A DNA stretch of 64,000 nucleotides from Glycomyces niveus (GCF_017592475.1 NZ_JAGFNP010000002.1:459135-523134); one strand, 5' to 3'; shown: positions 8,482-17,340, numbered from the stretch's first letter. The notes: generated by a model not told the origin, from the letters alone. Numbers and translations: made by a program.

Positions 8482-9288
8482 ATGCAGGGACAGACGACCG
8501 ATGAGCGGTTCCAGAAGGTCGACAACTACCGCAGCGAGGATGGTCTCGCGGCCCGGCAGGGGCTCTACCAGTACAAGACCCCGGATTACGACCTGCCGGG
8601 TGTCGTGGTCTCGAGGGTCGGCCAGCAGCCGGGGCGGGTGCTCGATGTCGGGTGCGGCAACGGGCGCTACACGGGGCGGCTGCGGGAGTCGTTCCCTGGC
8701 GCGGAGGTGATCGGGGTGGATCTCGCGGAGGGGATTCTGGCGGCGGTGCCGGAGCCGACGGTGGTGGCGGATGTCGCCGAGCTGCCGTTCGAGGACGGTT
8801 CGGCGGAGGTGGTGCTGGCGATGCACATGCTCTATCACGTGCCCGACATTCCGGCCGCGCTCGACGAGTTGCAGCGCGTGCTCGCGCCGGACGGGGTCCT
8901 GTTCGTCTCGACGCTCGCTGCAGACGACAAGCAGGAATATGTGCCGATCTGGCAGGACGCGGCACGGGAAGTGCTCGGGGGCGAGGTGCGGATGGCGTTG
9001 ACGTCACTGCTGGAGCGGTTCTCGCTGGAGACGGCGGAGTCGATGCTGGCCGAGCGGTTCGAGACCGTGGCGCTGCACGACCTCCCAGGGGTGATCGAGG
9101 TGCCCGAGCCGGGGCCGCTGATGGCGGCGTTCCGGTCCGAGGAGGACTTCATCGGGTTGCCGCCGGGTGATTTCGAGCGGTTGATGGGCGCGATCGAGCA
9201 GCGGCTGGAGGCGCACTTCGCCGATCACGAGGTCCTGCGGGTCACCAGTCGCAGCGGGATTCTCGAGTGCCGGGGCGCGAAGGGCTGA
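8482..9288 (+). CDS. SAM-dependent class I methyltransferase
   Basis: 268 aa. Motif I is VLDVGCGNGRYTG (about residues 53-65), motif II VIGVDLAEG and post-motif AELPFEDGSAEVVLAMHMLYHVPD, the Methyltransf_11/25 pattern. The substrate is unknown. GGAAGG lies upstream of the ATG. The C-terminal 100 residues probably form a substrate-binding cap. Monocistronic, convergent with the ASCH gene. Confidence 0.75.
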   Translation: MQGQTTDERFQKVDNYRSEDGLAARQGLYQYKTPDYDLPGVVVSRVGQQPGRVLDVGCGNGRYTGRLRESFPGAEVIGVDLAEGILAAVPEPTVVADVAELPFEDGSAEVVLAMHMLYHVPDIPAALDELQRVLAPDGVLFVSTLAADDKQEYVPIWQDAAREVLGGEVRMALTSLLERFSLETAESMLAERFETVALHDLPGVIEVPEPGPLMAAFRSEEDFIGLPPGDFERLMGAIEQRLEAHFADHEVLRVTSRSGILECRGAKG

Positions 9289-9315
9289 CCTGCGTCGGTT
9301 GCGCGCGTCAGAGGA

Positions 9316-9753
9316 TCAGCGGAGATCGGCGATAAGGCGGAACCGCATGAGGACGACGGGCGTGGCGTCGTCGATGGCGAAGTCGGGGTCGTCGAGTTCG
9401 CCGCGCATGTCGTCACTGGTCCAGAAGGCCTCGTGATTGGCGCGCCACGTCTCCAGCGTGCGGTCGCCTTCGCCTTCGGCGATGGCGTGTTCCAGCGGGA
9501 CTTCGGCGAGGGGCGCGATGCGGACGTCGGTGGTCTCGATGACGGCGACGGGATGGCCGTCGGAGTCGATGACGACCTCTTGCTCGCCGGGCTCGGGCAG
9601 CGGGTGGGTCTCGTATTCGACGGCGAGGCCGGTGGTGGCGGTCTTGCGGCCGTCGAGGATGGCGGCCACGAGTCGGTCGCGCAGCGGGCCGGGGAAGGCG
9701 AACTCGGATTTTGGGAGTGCGGCGATCTCAGCGGCGGTGGGGCGGTCGGTCAT
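9316..9753 (-). CDS. ASCH domain-containing protein
   Basis: 145 aa. Typical ASCH pattern: PGPLRDRLVAAILDGRKTATTGL near residues 21-43, then PGEQEVVIDSDGHPVAVIETTDVRI and a C-terminal TPVVLMRFRLI strand. ASCH proteins have a PUA-like beta-barrel thought to bind RNA or modified nucleosides; E. coli YqfB of this superfamily is an amidohydrolase. A leaderless start is likely: TACGAT on the minus strand (9765-9760) lies six bases before the ATG. Confidence 0.75.
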   Translation of the reverse strand: MTDRPTAAEIAALPKSEFAFPGPLRDRLVAAILDGRKTATTGLAVEYETHPLPEPGEQEVVIDSDGHPVAVIETTDVRIAPLAEVPLEHAIAEGEGDRTLETWRANHEAFWTSDDMRGELDDPDFAIDDATPVVLMRFRLIADLR

Positions 9754-9827
9754 GGGCTGATCGTACGAGGACCGGAGCGCAGGGCGCTCCGGTCCTCGCC
9801 CCTTCAGGACTTCGGTGACAACCTCGG

Positions 9828-10124
9828 TCAGTCGAGGCCTTCGACGATGCGGAAGTCGCGTTCGAAGCCGTCGGGGAGTTCGTCCAGCGCTTTCTGGTAG
9901 ACCGTGCTTGCGCGTGCGGCGACTGCTTGTTCGTAGCTGTCGAACTCGATGAGGACGACGCGTTCGGGGAGGCCGGCCTCGTGTGCGTCGATGCGGCTGC
10001 CGATGCCGGCGAGTACGCGGCCGTTTGCGGCTCTGACGGCTATGCCCGCGAGTTCGTTGTAGGTCTCCAGTTTCATCGGGTCTTCGATGGTGGGGTAGAC
10101 GCTGACCCAGTAGCCCTTGGGCAT
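9828..10124 (-). CDS. DUF1330 domain-containing protein
   Basis: 98 aa, a dimeric alpha/beta-barrel (ferredoxin-like) protein. It has the DUF1330 pattern: MPKGYWVSVYPTIEDPMKL, RVLAGIGSRIDAHE, RVVLIEFDSYEQAVAA. GGAGG is four bases before the ATG. It is divergent from the HxlR regulator; the two share an upstream region with two near-identical 17-bp palindromes, so repression by that regulator is likely. Enzymatic role unknown. Confidence 0.8.
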   Translation of the reverse strand: MPKGYWVSVYPTIEDPMKLETYNELAGIAVRAANGRVLAGIGSRIDAHEAGLPERVVLIEFDSYEQAVAARASTVYQKALDELPDGFERDFRIVEGLD

Positions 10125-10148
10125 GGTGCCTCCAGTGGTGGGATGGGT

Positions 10149-10206
10149 GCTTCGTTTTTCGAAGCATCGTTTCGATGTGGGATACTACTGCTTCGAATTT
10201 CGAAGC
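10149..10206. promoter_or_regulatory. Twin 17-bp palindromic operators in the HxlR/DUF1330 divergent promoter
   Basis: Site 1, GCTTCGTTTTTCGAAGC at 10149-10165. Site 2, GCTTCGAATTTCGAAGC at 10190-10206, a perfect palindrome. They differ at two central positions and their centres are 41 bp apart, about four helical turns, so dimers would bind on one face. A third short dyad ATCGTTTCGAT lies between them at 10166-10176. TAGTAT on the minus strand (10187-10182) may be the -10 for DUF1330. Confidence 0.7.
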
Positions 10207-10226
10207 GCAAGTATTGACGGAGGGTT

Positions 10227-10652
10227 ATGGACGCGTCGCCGACGCCGATGCCGGGTCGACCGGTCCGTGGTTCCACTACGGGCCGATCGCTGATGGCGGC
10301 GCTCGATCTGTTCGGGCGGCGCTGGACGTTGCGCATCATCTGGGAGCTGGGAGACGGGCCGCTCGGGTTCCGGTCGCTGCAGCGGCGGTGCGATGGCATG
10401 TCGTCCAGTGTGCTGCGGCAACGACTCGCCGAGCTGCAGGAGGTTCGGCTCGCGGAGGTGTCGGACGACGGCGGCTATGCGCTCACCACACTTGGTCACG
10501 AGGCCCGTGAGGCTTTGGATCCGCTCATTGATTGGTCACAGCGGTGGGCTGCGGAGCTTGCCGATGACGCTCCGACCGCCGGAGACGGCCAGCGCGACCT
10601 TTTATCGAGTCCTTTATCGGTGATGGCGGCGACAGATCGTTCGTGGTTCTAA
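10227..10652 (+). CDS. HxlR-family winged-helix transcriptional regulator
   Basis: 141 aa. HxlR signatures: ALDLFGRRWTLRIIWELGDGPLGFRSLQ (about residues 25-52) and MSSSVLRQRLAELQEVRL (recognition helix region), followed by the wing GGYALTTLGHEA. No cysteine redox switch is visible except one Cys in LQRRCDGM, which could sense thiol or aldehyde stress. GGAGGG precedes the ATG. It probably represses itself and the divergent DUF1330 gene through the palindromes at 10149-10206. Confidence 0.85.
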   Translation: MDASPTPMPGRPVRGSTTGRSLMAALDLFGRRWTLRIIWELGDGPLGFRSLQRRCDGMSSSVLRQRLAELQEVRLAEVSDDGGYALTTLGHEAREALDPLIDWSQRWAAELADDAPTAGDGQRDLLSSPLSVMAATDRSWF

Positions 10653-10703
10653 CGAATGTGTTATCGTTAGTGTCACGAACGTTAATTGCCCGAATCATCG
10701 GGC
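10638..10703. promoter_or_regulatory. Nested dyad operator and hairpin before the epoxide hydrolase gene
   Basis: Inner inverted repeat CTAACGA-N8-TCGTTAG (10649-10655/10664-10670) sits inside an outer one CGTTCGTG/CACGAACG (10638-10645/10674-10681), all centred at 10659/10660. It overlaps the HxlR stop codon. It is followed by a GCCCGA-ATCA-TCGGGC hairpin (10688-10703). The symmetry suggests a TetR-like repressor site; no matching regulator gene is adjacent. Confidence 0.55.
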
Positions 10704-10730
10704 GAGCGCGACCCCCAGGAGTGCATCACC

Positions 10731-11837
10731 ATGAGCGCCGACGACACCGCCATCCGCCCCTTTCGCATCGATGTCCCGCAGGCCGACCTCGACGACCTCG
10801 ACGACCGGCTCTCGCGCACCCGCTGGCCCAACGAGGTCGCCGACGCCGGGACCGACTACGGGTTCCCTCTCGCCCGGCTCAAGGCGCTGGCCGAGTACTG
10901 GCGCACCGGGTTCAGTTGGCGCGAGCAGGAGGCGAAGCTCAATGAGCTGCCGCATTTCACGACCGAGATCGAAGGGCAGAACATCCACTTCGTGCATGTC
11001 CGGTCCGAGGACCCCGACGCCCTCGCGCTGGTGCTCACGCATGGCTGGCCCGGGTCGTTTCTGGAGTTCCTCGACGTGATCGAGCCGCTCTCGCGCGATT
11101 TCCACCTCGTGGTCCCCTCGATTCCCGGGTACGGCTTCTCCGGGCCCACGCATGAGCGCGACTGGGGTGTCCCGCGGGTCGCGCGGGCCTGGGCTGAGCT
11201 CATGCGGCGCCTGGGGTACGAGCGGTACGGGGCGCAGGGCGGTGATTTCGGTTCGGGGGTGTCGATCGCGTTGGGCGCGTTCGCGCCGGAGCATGTCGTG
11301 GGGGTTCATGTCAACTACTTGCCGACGCGGCCGGACCCTGATGCCGGGCTCGAGTTGTCCGTTTCGGACGAGGCGCGGCTGGACGCGGTGCGGGCGCTGA
11401 TGGCGAATCGTCCGCCGTACCAGGCGCTGCAGGCGCTCACGCCGCAGACCATCGGGTACGCGCTCACCGATTCTCCGGTCGGCCAGCTCGCGTGGATCGC
11501 CGAGCGGTTCGCGCAGTGGACGGACCCGGCGACGCCGGTGAGCGATGAGCGGATGCTCACTGATGTCTCCCTGTACTGGCTGACCGCGACCGCCGCCTCG
11601 TCGGCCCGGCTGCACCGCGATAGTCAGCGCGGTGCGAGTGTGGCGTGCGGGGTGCCGTTGGGGGTGGCGGTGTTCGCGTATGACATCACGTTGTCGGTGC
11701 GGCCGCTTGCTGAGCGGTTGTTCGATGTCCGGCGTTGGTCGGAGTTCGGGCGGGGCGGGCATTTCGCGGCGATGGAGGTGCCGGAGGCGCTGGCGGGGGA
11801 TGTGCGGGCGTTCTTCTTGGCGCGGTTGGGGGAGTAG
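10731..11837 (+). CDS. Epoxide hydrolase (alpha/beta-hydrolase with EHN domain)
   Basis: 368 aa. The N-terminal EHN domain (about 8-110) carries IRPFRIDVPQADLDDLDDRL and DYGFPLARLKALAEYW. The alpha/beta-hydrolase core follows: oxyanion loop HGWPGSF (104-110), nucleophile in QGGDFGSG (Asp172), and catalytic His in GRGGHFAAMEVPE (near 344). This is the juvenile-hormone/microsomal-type epoxide hydrolase group, converting epoxides to vicinal diols in a cofactor-free reaction. The ATG at 10731 has AGGAG upstream. The nested dyad before it implies substrate-induced control. It ends in a strong intrinsic terminator. Confidence 0.87.
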   Translation: MSADDTAIRPFRIDVPQADLDDLDDRLSRTRWPNEVADAGTDYGFPLARLKALAEYWRTGFSWREQEAKLNELPHFTTEIEGQNIHFVHVRSEDPDALALVLTHGWPGSFLEFLDVIEPLSRDFHLVVPSIPGYGFSGPTHERDWGVPRVARAWAELMRRLGYERYGAQGGDFGSGVSIALGAFAPEHVVGVHVNYLPTRPDPDAGLELSVSDEARLDAVRALMANRPPYQALQALTPQTIGYALTDSPVGQLAWIAERFAQWTDPATPVSDERMLTDVSLYWLTATAASSARLHRDSQRGASVACGVPLGVAVFAYDITLSVRPLAERLFDVRRWSEFGRGGHFAAMEVPEALAGDVRAFFLARLGE

Positions 11838-11848
11838 GGCGACAGAGT

Positions 11849-11880
11849 GGGGCCGCCGGATCGCCGGCGGCCCCTTTTTT
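11849..11880. terminator. Intrinsic terminator after the epoxide hydrolase gene
   Basis: Perfect 11-bp stem GGGGCCGCCGG/CCGGCGGCCCC with an ATCG loop, then six T residues. It lies between convergent genes; the T tract favours the plus strand. It is the clearest rho-independent terminator in the window. Confidence 0.95.
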
Positions 11881-11889
11881 CGTGTGTTG

Positions 11890-12294
11890 CTAGGCGGGGA
11901 CCCAGACGCTCAGGGGTTGGATGCCGAGGTCGGGGATGGCGCTGTTGCCGGGGACGAGGTAGGGGCCGCCGCCGCAGTCGTCGTTGGGGAAGAGTGCGGC
12001 GGCGTTGTCGTTGGTGTTGATGGCGGAGTTGACGCGGCCGGCCCAGCCGTGGTCGACGAGGCTGACGCAGGTGCCGGGTTCGACGAGTGAGCTGACGGTG
12101 AAGCGTTCGCCGGTGTAGTTGTCGCCTTCGAAGAGGCAGAGGGTGTCGGTGAAGGGGCATTCGCCGGCGGTGGTGGTGTCGGCGGGTGCGGCTGTCGCGG
12201 GTGTGGCGGCGGCGAGGATGGCGGCTGCGGCGAGTGCGGGGGCGAGGTAGGTGAGGCGGCGGGTGTTGGCGGTGGCTTGGGGGTTCTTGCGCAT
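11890..12294 (-). CDS. Secreted peptidase inhibitor I36-like (beta/gamma-crystallin type) protein
   Basis: 134 aa. Signal peptide at about residues 1-36 (twin positive start, Ala/Leu core, ATPATAAPA cleavage region). The mature part has four cysteines (in AGECPF, TLCLFEG, GTCVSL, NDDCGGG) and the pattern CLFEGDNYTGERFTV..NSAINTNDNAAALFP of Streptomyces SMI-type metalloprotease inhibitors. Role: extracellular protease inhibition, inferred from family. GGAG precedes the ATG. A promoter TTGACC-N18-TATGCT lies upstream. Confidence 0.75.
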   Translation of the reverse strand: MRKNPQATANTRRLTYLAPALAAAAILAAATPATAAPADTTTAGECPFTDTLCLFEGDNYTGERFTVSSLVEPGTCVSLVDHGWAGRVNSAINTNDNAAALFPNDDCGGGPYLVPGNSAIPDLGIQPLSVWVPA

Positions 12295-12648
12295 GCGCAG
12301 TTCTCCTTTGGTCACGCGTTGCGTTGTGGGGGAAGCATATCGGGGTGGTGGGGGGCTGGTCAAAGTTTGTTTGCGGGGGCGTCCGAACTCACCTAGGTAT
12401 CGATGTATTTCGATTGTTCTCACTCTCGGGGTGTGGGGTCGTGCGCGCTTTTTTACGCTCCGGCAACGGGAGTTCACCGGGCCGTTCTTGACGCGCACGG
12501 CGGTGAAACATCGCGCCCCTAGCTTGAACCCATAGCGGATACGACGCTGTATACGCACCTGTACACCGCCGCTGCCTGCGGCGACACCCCTTGCGGTCCC
12601 GGGTCCCCATCCGCCCGGGCTTCCCTGCGTGAAAGGTCGAACCCCCGT
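12295..12648. other. 354-bp divergent intergenic region between the I36 gene and urtA
   Basis: Contains the I36 promoter (12334-12363, minus strand), an ACCTAGGT palindrome (12391-12398) and an ATCGA-N6-TCGAT dyad (12399-12414). Further right are TTGAAC (12524-12529) followed by TGTATAC and TGTACAC half-sites around 12548-12566, which could be the urtA promoter with a GntR-type operator over the -10. A CGCCGC-TGCCT-GCGGCG hairpin at 12567-12583 lies in the presumed leader. No guanidine-riboswitch signature was recognised. Confidence 0.4.
12334..12363 (-). promoter_or_regulatory. Promoter of the I36 inhibitor gene
   Basis: On the minus strand, TTGACC (12363-12358), an 18-base spacer, then TATGCT (12339-12334). 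The ATG is about 40 bases downstream with a GGAG site. Confidence 0.6.
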
Positions 12649-13914
12649 ATGCCACAGCGTTCCACGATCACCCGCCTGGCCCGCGCCACCGGCGCCGCCG
12701 CGGCCGCCTGCGCCCTTCTCGCCACCGCCGCATGCGGTTCGCGGGCGGGAGAGGAGACGCAGGCGGCCGAGTCCTGTGTCGACACCTCCGGCGACACCGT
12801 CAAGGTCGGCGCGCTCAACTCCCTGTCGGGCACCATGGCCATCTCCGAGACCACCGTGCGCGACGCCATCTACCTCGCCGTCGACGAGATCAACGCCGCC
12901 GGCGGCGTCCTGGACAAAAAGATCGAGATCGTCGCCGAGGACGGCGCGTCCGAGCCGACCGTGTTCGCCGAGAAGGCGGAGAAGCTCATCCGCGAGGACT
13001 GCGTCGCGGCGGTGTTCGGCGGCTGGACCTCGGCCTCGCGCAAGGCGATGCTGCCGGTCTTCGAGGACAACGACTCGCTGCTGTACTACCCGGTCCAGTA
13101 CGAGGGCCTGGAGGCGAGCGAGAACATCTTCTACACGGGTGCGACCACGAACCAGCAGATCATCCCCGCGCTTGACTACCTCGCCGAGACCGGCGTCAAG
13201 TCGCTGTACCTGGTCGGGTCCGACTACGTCTTCCCGCGCACCGCGAACGCGATCATCAACGCCTACGCCGAAGCGCACGGCATCGAGGTCCTCGGCGAGG
13301 ACTACGTGACGCTCGGCTCCACCGAGTTCTCCACCATCGTCAACCAGGTCAAGTCCGCCGGGGCCGACGCGGTGTTCAACACCCTCAACGGCGACTCGAA
13401 CGTCGCGTTCTTCCGCGAGTACGCCAACGTCGGGCTCACGGCCGAGCAGATGCCGGTCATGAGCGTCTCGATCGCCGAAGAGGAAGTCGGCGGCATCGGC
13501 GTGGAGAACATCGAAGGGCAGCTGGCGGCCTGGAACTACTACCAGACCGTCGAATCGCCCGCGAACGCCGCGTTCGTCGCGGCGTTCAAGGCCGAGTACG
13601 GGGCCGACCGCGTCACCTCCGACCCGATGGAGGCCGCGTACACCTCGGTGCACCTGTGGGCCGCCACGGCCGAGAAGGCCGGGTCGTTCGCCGTCGCCGA
13701 CATCCAGGGCGCGGCCGACGGCGTCTCGTTCGACGCCCCTGAAGGGACGGTCGTCATCGACGGCGCGAACCACCACGTCACCAAGACCGCGCGCATCGGC
13801 GAGATCAGCGCCGACGGCCTGCTCCACACCGTGTGGGAGTCCGAGGGCGCGATCGAACCCGACCCGTTCCTCGACGGCTACGACTGGGCCGCCGACCTCA
13901 CCGTCAGCAAGTAG
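12649..13914 (+). CDS. urtA: Urea ABC transporter substrate-binding lipoprotein UrtA
   Basis: 421 aa. Lipoprotein signal with lipobox LLATAAC (Cys29), then a type I periplasmic-binding fold of the branched-chain-amino-acid/amide family. UrtA-like motifs: [84 protein letters not shown]. It captures urea (or a close analogue) outside the membrane. It is the first gene of the urt-uca-atzF operon, 28 bp before urtB. A short-chain amide or guanidine ligand cannot be excluded. Confidence 0.92.
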   Translation: MPQRSTITRLARATGAAAAACALLATAACGSRAGEETQAAESCVDTSGDTVKVGALNSLSGTMAISETTVRDAIYLAVDEINAAGGVLDKKIEIVAEDGASEPTVFAEKAEKLIREDCVAAVFGGWTSASRKAMLPVFEDNDSLLYYPVQYEGLEASENIFYTGATTNQQIIPALDYLAETGVKSLYLVGSDYVFPRTANAIINAYAEAHGIEVLGEDYVTLGSTEFSTIVNQVKSAGADAVFNTLNGDSNVAFFREYANVGLTAEQMPVMSVSIAEEEVGGIGVENIEGQLAAWNYYQTVESPANAAFVAAFKAEYGADRVTSDPMEAAYTSVHLWAATAEKAGSFAVADIQGAADGVSFDAPEGTVVIDGANHHVTKTARIGEISADGLLHTVWESEGAIEPDPFLDGYDWAADLTVSK

Positions 13915-13942
13915 CCGTGCGGGCGATCAGGAAGGACACACC

Positions 13943-14827
13943 ATGGACCTGCTCGTAGGACAGCTGTTCACCGGGCTGAGCACCGGATCGATCCTGCTGC
14001 TGGCGGCGCTGGGCCTGTCGCTCACGTTCGGCCAGATGGGCGTGATCAACATGGCGCACGGCGAGTTCATCATGGCCGGCTGCTACACCGCCTATGTCGT
14101 GCAGCAGATCGCCGGGGACGCCGGCGTGTCCCTCCTGATCGCCCTGCCGCTCGGCTTCGCCGTCGGCGGCGCCATGGGCCTCGTCCTCGAGGCCCTGCTC
14201 ATCCGCCACCTCTACCACCGGCCCCTCGACACGCTCCTGGTGACCTTCGGCGTCGGACTCATCCTCCAGCAGGTCGCCCGGGACGTCTTCGGCGCTCCCG
14301 CCGTGAACGTGTCCGTCCCCCCGGCCCTGCGCGGCGGCGTCGACCTCCTCGGCGTCACCGTCCCCAAGACCCGCCTGTTCATCATGGGCCTCGCCATCGT
14401 CGCCGTCACCGCCGTCGCCCTCGTCCTGCGGTTCACCCCCGCCGGGCGGCGCATCAGGGCCGTCGTGGGCAACCGCGACCTCGCCGAGACCGCCGGGATC
14501 TCCTCCCGCGCCGTGGACGCCGGCACGTTCTTCATCGGCTCCGGCCTCGCCGGCGTCGCCGGCGTCGCCTTGACGCTCATCGGCTCGACCAGCCCCACCA
14601 CCGGCCAGTCCTACCTGGTCGACGCGTTCCTCGTCGTCGTCGCCGGCGGCCTGGGCCGCATCAAAGGCGCCGTGGTCGCCGCCGTCGCCCTCGGCGCCAC
14701 ACAAGCGGTCTTCGAGACCTACTCGACCGCGTCCCTCGCCAAAGTCGGCGTCTTCATCGTCATCGTCGTCTTCCTGCAGCTGCGCCCCCAAGGCCTGTTC
14801 ACGCTGCGGACCAGGAGCCTCGCATGA
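13943..14827 (+). CDS. urtB: Urea ABC transporter permease UrtB
   Basis: 294 aa LivH-type permease with about eight membrane helices. It starts MDLLVGQLFTGLSTGSILLLAALGLSLTFGQMGVINMAHGEFIM, the UrtB/LivH pattern. A conserved cytoplasmic segment (GRRIRAVVGNRDLAETAGI) contacts the ATPase subunits. GGAAGGA upstream of the ATG; its last 4 bp overlap urtC. Confidence 0.93.
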   Translation: MDLLVGQLFTGLSTGSILLLAALGLSLTFGQMGVINMAHGEFIMAGCYTAYVVQQIAGDAGVSLLIALPLGFAVGGAMGLVLEALLIRHLYHRPLDTLLVTFGVGLILQQVARDVFGAPAVNVSVPPALRGGVDLLGVTVPKTRLFIMGLAIVAVTAVALVLRFTPAGRRIRAVVGNRDLAETAGISSRAVDAGTFFIGSGLAGVAGVALTLIGSTSPTTGQSYLVDAFLVVVAGGLGRIKGAVVAAVALGATQAVFETYSTASLAKVGVFIVIVVFLQLRPQGLFTLRTRSLA

Positions 14828-15900
14828 ACCGCTTCTTCGCCTCGCGCCCGGGCACCTGGGCCGGGTTCGCGGCCGCCGCCGCCGTCCTGTTCGGACTCGC
14901 GCCCCTCGTCCTGTCCGGATTCCGGCTCGGCCTGCTCGCCCAGTTCCTCTGCTACGCGATCGTCGCCGTCGGCATCGGACTCGCCTGGGGCCGCGGCGGC
15001 ATGCTCACCCTCGGCCAAGGCGTCTTCTTCGGCATGGGCGCCTACCTCATGGCCATGCACCTCAAAATGGCCGACGCCGCATTCCGCAACGGCCCCGGCG
15101 CCGTCCCCGACTTCATGGAACTCGCCGGCATCCGCGAACTCCCCGCCTACTGGGCCCCCTTCGCCTCGCCCGTGTTCACCATCGCCGCGATCCTCCTGCT
15201 GCCCACCGGCTTCGCCGTCCTCCTCGGCCTCGCCGTCTTCAAACGCCGCGTCAAAGGCGCCTACTTCGCGATCCTCTCCCAAGCCCTCGCCGGCGCCTTC
15301 GCGATCCTCCTCATCGGACAGCAGTCCCTCGGCGGGTTCAACGGCCTCTCCCGGTTCCGGTACTTCTTCGGCTACAACCTCGACGACCCGGTCAACCAGC
15401 AGATGCTCTACTACATCGCCGCCGGCGTCCTCCTCGCCGCCGTCGCCATCGCACTCCAGCTGCGCCGCTCCCGCTACGGCGAACTCCTCCTCGCCGTCCG
15501 CGACGCCGAAGCACGCGTCCGCTTCCTCGGCTACGACGCCGCCAACATCAAGACCGTCGCCTACGCCACCGCCGCACTCTTCGCCTCCGTCGCCGGCGCC
15601 GTCTTCGTGCCCATCGTCGGCATCATCTCCCCGGCCTCCATCGGCATCGTCCCCTCCATCATGTTCCTCCTCGGCGTCGCCATCGGCGGCCGCGCCACCC
15701 TCCTCGGCCCCGTCCTCGGCGCCCTCGCCGTCTACTGGGCCCAGACCACCCTCTCCGAACAGTTCCCCTCCGGCTGGGTCTACGCCCAAGGACTCCTGTT
15801 CGTCCTCGTCATCGCCCTCCTCCCCGGCGGCATCGCCTCGATCACCGCCCTGGCCAAGAGGATCCCGACCAAACGAGCCCCCGCGGAGGCCGCAGCATGA
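14824..15900 (+). CDS. urtC: Urea ABC transporter permease UrtC
   Basis: 358 aa LivM-type permease with eight to ten hydrophobic segments. UrtC features: GIGLAWGRGGMLTLGQGVFFGMGAYLMAMHLKM near residues 57-88, and the EAA-like loop YGELLLAVRDAEARVRFLGYDAANIKT. It pairs with UrtB to form the membrane channel. ATGA overlaps couple it to urtB and urtD. Confidence 0.93.
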   Translation: MNRFFASRPGTWAGFAAAAAVLFGLAPLVLSGFRLGLLAQFLCYAIVAVGIGLAWGRGGMLTLGQGVFFGMGAYLMAMHLKMADAAFRNGPGAVPDFMELAGIRELPAYWAPFASPVFTIAAILLLPTGFAVLLGLAVFKRRVKGAYFAILSQALAGAFAILLIGQQSLGGFNGLSRFRYFFGYNLDDPVNQQMLYYIAAGVLLAAVAIALQLRRSRYGELLLAVRDAEARVRFLGYDAANIKTVAYATAALFASVAGAVFVPIVGIISPASIGIVPSIMFLLGVAIGGRATLLGPVLGALAVYWAQTTLSEQFPSGWVYAQGLLFVLVIALLPGGIASITALAKRIPTKRAPAEAAA

Positions 15901-16667
15901 ACACCATCGCACTGACCTGCACCGACATCACCGTCGACTTCGACGGCTTCAAAGCCGTCAACGGCGTCGACCTCGAACTCGCCCGCGGCGAAGTCCACTT
16001 CCTCATCGGACCCAACGGCGCCGGCAAGACCACCCTCGTCGACGCCATCACCGGCCTCACCCCCTACACCGGATCCGTCACCAAAGACACGCCCGGAACC
16101 GGCGCAGTCGAACTGCGCGGCAAGAAGGTCCACCACATCGCCCGCACCGGCATCGGCCGCACCTTCCAGACCGCCACCGTCTTCGACAACCTCACCGTCG
16201 CCCAGAACCTCGACATCGCCGCCGGCGCCCACCGCACCCCCTGGACCCTCCTGCGCCGACGCCGCCACCTCCCCGAAACCGTCACCGCCACCATGGACCG
16301 CATCGGCCTGACCGGCCACGCCGACACCCCCGCCGGCATCCTCGCCCACGGCCAGAAGCAATGGCTCGAAATCGGCATGCTCCTCGTCGGCGACGCCGAC
16401 GTCCTCCTCCTCGACGAACCCATCGCCGGCATGGGCCACGACGAACGCGAGACCACCGGGCGACTCCTCCACGACATCGCCGCCGACCGCGCCGTCGCCG
16501 TCGTCGAACACGACATGGACTTCATGCGCGCCTTCGCCTCCCGCGTCACCGTCCTCCACGCCGGCGCCGTCCTCGCCACAGGATCGGTCGACGACGTCTC
16601 CACCGACCCGCGCGTCCAAGCCGTCTACCTCGGCACGAAGGAGACCGCCGATGCTCACACTGCGTAA
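15897..16667 (+). CDS. urtD: Urea ABC transporter ATPase UrtD
   Basis: 256 aa LivG-type ATPase. Walker A GPNGAGKTT (about residues 38-46), signature LAHGQKQWLEIGMLL, Walker B DVLLLDEPIAGM, H-loop VVEHDMDFMRAFA. AHGQK in place of LSGGQ is usual for UrtD. It starts within urtC (ATGA) and its end overlaps urtE by 17 bp. Confidence 0.93.
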   Translation: MNTIALTCTDITVDFDGFKAVNGVDLELARGEVHFLIGPNGAGKTTLVDAITGLTPYTGSVTKDTPGTGAVELRGKKVHHIARTGIGRTFQTATVFDNLTVAQNLDIAAGAHRTPWTLLRRRRHLPETVTATMDRIGLTGHADTPAGILAHGQKQWLEIGMLLVGDADVLLLDEPIAGMGHDERETTGRLLHDIAADRAVAVVEHDMDFMRAFASRVTVLHAGAVLATGSVDDVSTDPRVQAVYLGTKETADAHTA

Positions 16668-17340
16668 CCTCACCTGCGGATACGGCCGCACCCCCGTCGT
16701 CCACGACGTGAACCTCGACGTCGGCACCGACCAAGTCGTCGCCGTCATGGGCCACAACGGCGCCGGCAAGACCACCCTCCTGCGCGCCGTCGTCGGCCTC
16801 CTCCCCGCCATGACCGGCACCATCGAACTCGACGGCCGCGACCTCACCCGCACCCCCACCCACCGACGCATCGCACACGGCATGGCCTACGTCCCCCAAG
16901 GCCAGCAGTGCTTCGCCCACCTCACCGCCGGCGAGAACCTCCGCCTCGTCGCCGACGGCCGCAAACACGGCAAGACCCTCATCGACGAGCAACTCGACCG
17001 CTTCCCCGCCCTCCGCCCCCTCCAAAACCGCCAAGCCGGACTCCTCTCCGGCGGCCAGCGCCAGCAGCTCGCCATCGCCCGGGCCCTCATCACCGAGCCG
17101 CGCCTGCTCATCCTCGACGAGCCCACCGAAGGCATCCAGCCCAACGTCGTCGCCGAGATCGAAGCGGCGATCGTCGACCTCGCCCGGTCCGGCCTGTCCG
17201 TGCTCCTGGTCGAACAGCACCTCGGGTTCGCACTCCAAGCCGCCGCACAATACGCGGTCCTGCGGTCGGGGCGGGTCGCGTCGCACGGGGCGACCGGCGC
17301 CGGCGCCCGCGAGCGGGTCCGAGAGGCGATGGCCATATGA
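16651..17340 (+). CDS. urtE: Urea ABC transporter ATPase UrtE
   Basis: 229 aa LivF-type ATPase. Walker A GHNGAGKTTLL (residues 33-43), Q-loop VPQGQQCFAHLTAGENL, signature LSGGQRQQLAIARAL, Walker B RLLILDEPTEGIQPNVV, H-loop VEQHLGFAL. AAGGAG precedes the ATG inside urtD. The final ATGA starts the GntR regulator. Confidence 0.93.
   Translation: MLTLRNLTCGYGRTPVVHDVNLDVGTDQVVAVMGHNGAGKTTLLRAVVGLLPAMTGTIELDGRDLTRTPTHRRIAHGMAYVPQGQQCFAHLTAGENLRLVADGRKHGKTLIDEQLDRFPALRPLQNRQAGLLSGGQRQQLAIARALITEPRLLILDEPTEGIQPNVVAEIEAAIVDLARSGLSVLLVEQHLGFALQAAAQYAVLRSGRVASHGATGAGARERVREAMAI

Noticed and set aside
12415..12648. Possible guanidine (ykkC) riboswitch before urtA
   Set aside because: The conserved ykkC segments were not recognised; only a short hairpin and promoter-like half-sites are present.
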